A stretch of 49,069 nucleotides of DNA from Gnetum montanum (Eukaryota; Streptophyta; Gnetopsida; Gnetales; Gnetaceae). Positions 45,300 to 49,069 of the stretch are shown one piece after another. The notes beneath the pieces were generated by a model. It was not told where the DNA came from. It saw nothing but the letters and a program-made list of their open reading frames with translations, and made no database searches. The DNA lies in the NCBI GenBank assembly GCA_015680685.1, contig MNCI01026225.1, positions 1 through 49,069 of the forward strand. Direction: 5' to 3'. Position 1 is the stretch's first letter; each line of letters opens with the position of its first letter. Made by a program: the position numbers and the translations under genes.

Positions 45300-45903
45300 T
45301 ACTCTCCCTTCTTCCATTCCTTGATTCCTTAGAATGCCTTTGTCCTTGTTCTTGACTATCTCGTCGGTGTTTTCCACTCTGTTTCCCTTTATCCTCATAG
45401 TTAGGTTCCTTATGACTGCGTCCAAACAGTGAAGGAGTGGGTGAATGTGATGATGAAGCTAAAGAAGAAGGAGAACCATCACCATGATGATGTTTTCTAC
45501 CTTCTCTTTTGTGGTCTTGGCCCCGATCATGATTACGATTAGAACGTCCACTCTTATCATGTGTTTGTGTTCCCTCATTGAACACTTCATGTTCATGGGG
45601 ATCAGAAATAGGATTGTGAACCATGGAGTGGAGGTTTTGATACACCACCTTCTGACCATCATTAGGAAGGGGAACATCAATTGGTGGGGAACCTGTTGAA
45701 ACTAGTTCACCATCCCCAATTTCACGTAAAACGTGCAGGGTATTATGGGGCCATTTTCCCTTCAAATATGTGTGGTAACTCTCTTTTCGTAAGTCTCTTT
45801 GACGTTGCGCTTCTATGGGATGATAGTCCCTTGTGTCATGATTGCCTACAACATATTCCACGTATAAAAATGACATGTGTATTCATGAGAGAGCACGAAG
45901 GAG

Positions 45904-46023
45904 CATGTTGGAGATTGATCGGTCTAGAGAAAACACTATGTTACCCTCCAAGTCTCTCCAACNACATGTTGGAGATTGATCGGTCTAGAGAAAACACTAT
46001 GTTACCCTCCAAGTCTCTCCAAC
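45904..46023. repeat. 59-bp duplication around a single N (assembly artefact)
   Basis: 45904-45962 repeats exactly at 45965-46023 around the N at 45963, inside D's gag. Confidence 0.9.
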
Positions 46024-46328
46024 ATAGTTGTTCATCTCGATGGAAAATAAAGGTAAAGTTGGGTACATACTCATTGTGATGAGTATATACTACCTGAAAT
46101 TGTTGAGGAACTGGTAGATCTTGGTTACATCTATTATGCCGCTGACTATCTCTCGTGTTAGTCCTAGGTGGTGAAGTGCTTTTGTGTGAAGAAGAAGACA
46201 TTTTCATCTTGTTCCGTGTGTGATTTACTATTGTCTTATTTTTCCTTGATTAACCCTAAGGGTTCATTCTAGCATTCCAAGGATATAGATAATTTCCTAT
46301 GTTCTACGTAGCACACAAAAAACTAAGT

Positions 46329-46346
46329 CCCTAGCAATAGTGCCAA
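46329..46346 (-). other. Primer binding site of D
   Basis: The minus strand reads TTGGCACTATTGCTAGGG right after the LTR end, a variant of the Athila-type tRNA-Asp site. Confidence 0.7.
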
Positions 46347-47111
46347 TGATGAGTGATGAGGTACTCGTATACTCAACCATACAAATACGAGCATTTCACG
46401 TGTGATTTGGTTGAACTCCAAGGACTAAGTGCTTAGACGCCTTAATGGAACACTTAAGGTTAATCAATCACTGCCTTTCCAAACTTACTTGTATTTTCAT
46501 GGTTGTATGGTTAAGTAAGCTTAAGGTATATGATTTTTATATCTTTTATCTTTTTAATGTCTTATGCTAATAGGGGAAGGTGAAGATAACTAAGTGACTA
46601 ACTTTCATTAACTATTCACTAACCATGCTCTAATTTTTCCTAACACCAGTATCTATTCCTACTTGTTGCACACATCCTGAACCAGTGCAACACTGCAAGG
46701 TTTACCAAATGCTAATCGTTACTGGGTTACCAAGCACTACACACATGCTTGAAGTGGTCGTATTGATTTTACTTAACTAGGAGAGTCAAGGGTTGAGAGA
46801 GAATAATTAACTAGAAAATAATTTAAACATTCAACAATAATTAATTAAAATTTAGCTTAGTCCACATGCTACAAGTTTTATCATAAATTTCATCTTTATT
46901 GTCGTACAAAAATGTGTGCTTAGATAGAATTTTCTCGAATAAAGATCCATTCACTTTAAGACTCCTATTGTGGGCACATGAAAATTATTCTAACTCTAGA
47001 ATGATAAAATTGCAAGAGTTTGGCTAAGGGTCTAAGTCTAAGTGTCTAGAATAGGGAAAGTTACCTCTTATTTATAGAAATTGTGATAGGTTGTGATATC
47101 ACAGATCATTA
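46347..47111 (-). repeat. Element D 5' LTR
   Basis: The minus-strand end, CTCATCA at 46347, is firm because the primer site follows. It shares the gttaccaa words (about 46700-46735) and tcgaataaagg block with B and C LTRs. The TATA box is at 47069-47076 (minus), with gtgatatcac just upstream. The outer end near 47111 is a guess from a TGATGA-like TAATGATC. Confidence 0.65.
47069..47076 (-). promoter_or_regulatory. TATA box of D's LTR
   Basis: TATAAATA on the minus strand followed by AGAGG, as in C's LTR. Confidence 0.55.
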
Positions 47112-47500
47112 GCTATGTTTCATTGCATTTGACTTGGAAACTCCTCTTTAACATATGGATGTGCTAAATAGAATTGTTCAAAAAATCTTCCAAAGTTTTA
47201 TTTAATTTTAAAAAAAATTCAATTTATTCACTTTTCTCCACCACAATATGACCAAGCTAATAGAATATTTTCTTTGGCACATACAATACAAGTTGTAATA
47301 ATAAACATTTCCATATTACCCATGCATTTTAATCAATAATTGGATTGGTTCCAACTTCAAATTTTTTTCATAATCATTTATGCATCTCCTCATCTCATAT
47401 ATTTTCATCATCATTGTAATAACAAGGGCTAAATAATTTTACTACATTAAATAGATACAGTCATGAATATTTCTCTCAAACAAGTAATTATCTTCTCAAC
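47112..47500. other. AT-rich stretch, nothing recognised
   Basis: No frame, repeat or promoter that I can support. Confidence 0.5.
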
Positions 47501-48060
47501 AAATGCATGAGCTAAATTAACACCAATCATCCTTCTCACCATTTCCTAATATTTTAGGCATATGTTGACACTTTAAATAATGTCTGGGAACATTTCCAAA
47601 CTTATCAATATACTATAAATAATCATTGTTTATGCTATCTAGAAATTTAGGCACATAATCAACTTCTCTACCAAATTTTTGTCCTAAAAATCTTCTTTGT
47701 ATCTCAATTGTTAAGCGAACATCTTGACCAACTAAAGTTATGTTAGTCTCATTTTCTTTTGAAATTTCCTATTTAATCTATTAATTTCATATAGAACATC
47801 AACAAGTAAATTTATACAAATTTTCATTGAACAAACTAAAAATTCTTTTCTTGAAGTAACATTAGCATATGTAGAATATTCATTTGTTGATGACATATTT
47901 AGAGTTCTTTTATACCTAAGAAAATCAGATAAGTCTCTAAATAAATCAAGAAGAAGATTTTTTACTACTATGAAGTACATATTTTCCATTATACTAATTC
48001 TTCTTAATTTTTCTAAATCTTTCATTTACTTAATATGCTTTGTCATTGGAACATAAGTTT
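47501..48060 (-). pseudogene. Possible hAT-like transposase fragment
   Basis: An open stretch of 95 codons (48025-47738) reads RRISIMENMYFIVVKNLLLD, then LLVDVLYEINRLNRKFQKK. This is followed in another frame by LVGQDVRLTIEIQRRFLGQKFGREVDYVPKFL. A short helix ending in L.DxL.ELxxLNxxFQK, then an 'xVxxTIExLxxxF' stretch, is the layout of the middle part of KIAA1586/ZNF862-like hAT-derived proteins. No zinc finger, TRW motif or C-terminal dimerisation domain is seen, so this is tentative. Confidence 0.35.
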
Positions 48061-48859
48061 TATCTAACTACTTTGATATAAAATCAAATGCATGTGTGCA
48101 TCAAAGTTGGCATAATAAACTATGGTAGTTTATTGTATTGTGACATACCATTCATTTAAAAATGGTGTATATTGTATGTATGATTTATACTTGGTACATC
48201 ACAAACATTTGATTCTCTCTTATGATCTTGAACCATGAATAACATATGCCTAACTATGCTAAAATTTTCATGAAGGTTTAAATGTGTTTTGGTTTCATTT
48301 TTTTCTTTTCTTTAAATTAACTGCATCTTTCAATTTTCTATTTATATCATTTTTTTCTTCTCTATTGGTTTCTATTGCTTTCAGTTTTAAACATTTTTCA
48401 ATACTCAATTATACTTTATCTTTTTTTTGGTCTACCAATTGAAGAGATAGTAAAAAGTTATTATAATATATGATTATCATCAAAATTATAGAAAAATATA
48501 TTAAAAATAAAATCATGGAGTTACTATTTCAAATTATATATATATATATATAGGAATGAAAAATACCTTTAAGTTTCACTTGTAGCATTAAGTTAATTTT
48601 ATAGTTATAGTATTGGTAGAAGAGCATTCAAAAACAACAAGAGAATGTTGACCAATTTTCTATAATACCAGATAATCATGAAAAGAAAGAATACATTGGT
48701 AAATTTGAAGATATACCATAAATGACTTTTAAAAGCATAATTATTATTAAAGTAAATGTTACAAAAGACTCTTACCCAAATCAAATTCATACCTTGGAGC
48801 TTAAAAATTTAGATTCTTACCACTAATTAAGACCTCAAATAAAGATTTTAAAACCACTG
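48061..48859. other. AT-rich stretch with a (TA)n microsatellite
   Basis: No gene is recognised. A short TA run lies at about 48535-48552. An open run of 61 codons on the minus strand near 48790-48605 looks like chance. Confidence 0.5.
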
Positions 48860-49069
48860 TGATGAGTTTTCGTTTGATGCATTGACTAGGCCCCATTGAT
48901 GAGGCCCTATTGACACAATCTATTGCATCAATGAGGCCCCATTGACTAGGCTACATGGATGTAGTCAATTGCATTGATGGGGCTTGGCCAACACAGTGGT
49001 CTATCCTAGTCTATAAATACAAGCCACCAACCACATTTATGGTAATCAATTCTCATAGTAGTAGCAAAG
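48860..49069 (+). repeat. Start of a further LTR, cut by the window end
   Basis: TGATGAGTTTTCG starts like the LTRs of B and C. The following 120 bases repeat variants of attgatgaggcccc and its partial complement, and TATAAATA lies at 49012-49019. No polypurine tract precedes it, so it would be a 5' or solo LTR. Confidence 0.5.
49012..49019 (+). promoter_or_regulatory. TATA box of the right-edge LTR
   Basis: TATAAATA, 152 bases after the putative LTR start. Confidence 0.5.

Larger units (their letters stand above)
43721..46207 (-). pseudogene. Gag of element D
   Basis: The ATG at 46207 begins MKMSSSSHKSTSPPR; N-terminal part with YVPNFTFIFHRDEQ; a long Arg/His/Ser/Lys-rich spacer (45700-45240: RSNRNHDRGQDHKREGRKHH); the gag core at about 45130-44700 (ENEWQKLKLFPRTLV, FFNDKYQTYSQV, HLIDG); a charged helix (44534-44320); the zinc relic CEICQYDHPNGC (about 44255-44220); then a Pro/Gln/Tyr-rich tail. 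Long open runs remain (237 codons at 45876-45163). Two N-flanked duplications interrupt it artificially at 45238 and 45963. Confidence 0.8.
41377..47111 (-). mobile_element. Element D: Athila-like element, truncated in RNase H
   Basis: 5' LTR, primer site, gag, protease and RT/RNase H on the minus strand, closely related to B. The coding region ends within RNase H, after NKPMVSPH at about 41380. Integrase, 3' region and 3' LTR are absent. It keeps the longest open frames of the three Athila-like copies. Confidence 0.8.

Noticed and set aside
1-49069. tRNA, rRNA, CRISPR arrays, bacterial promoters or operons
   Set aside because: Looked for and not seen; tRNA-like words occur only as primer sites or possible SINE relics.

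Overview
This window reads as intergenic plant nuclear DNA built almost wholly from old LTR retrotransposons. I see no intact host gene, rRNA, tRNA or CRISPR array. The case for a land plant with a large, repeat-rich genome (conifer-like is plausible but unproven) is the mix of a Tekay/Del-type chromovirus, Athila-like elements with a tRNA-Asp-type primer binding site, and a Tat-like gag-protease element, all AT-rich and full of stop codons.

Layout, left to right. Bases 1-1277 and 13475-17440 are one minus-strand LTR/3' region of an old chromovirus (element E), split by element A (1283-13469). A is a non-autonomous Tat-like element: gag and protease on the minus strand, no reverse transcriptase, and an antisense intron-bearing gene (2788-7380) with its own TATA box. 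E's integrase C-terminus follows (17440-18075, minus). Element B (from 18081, plus) is an Athila-like gag-PR-RT-RH-IN element inserted into E's integrase. Element C (28619-37415, plus) is a relative of B that has lost all of pol and carries a 973-codon accessory frame with an apparent internal promoter; it sits between E's RNase H and integrase. E's RT/RNase H lies at 37421-38640 (minus). A second E-family LTR-like copy (39550-41376, plus) is joined abruptly to a truncated Athila-like element D (41377-47111, minus). The right end holds a faint hAT-like fragment and the start of another LTR (48860 onward).

The most interesting structural result is a 1.7 kb inversion, 26898-28618. Mentally flipping it back puts the start of C's 5' LTR in place, gives B a correctly oriented 3' LTR with a polypurine tract and a matching 5-bp target duplication, and puts E's integrase zinc-binding segment back on the strand of its RT. 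Three independent elements agree on the same two breakpoints.

The most interesting biological result is that two unrelated non-autonomous elements (A and C) each carry an accessory gene with a similar plant-transposon-type domain and a spliced promoter unit of its own, antisense to gag in A and sense in C. Each also has palindrome-rich promoters. Five single-N positions are flanked by exact duplications and look like unmerged contig overlaps, so local lengths there should not be trusted.
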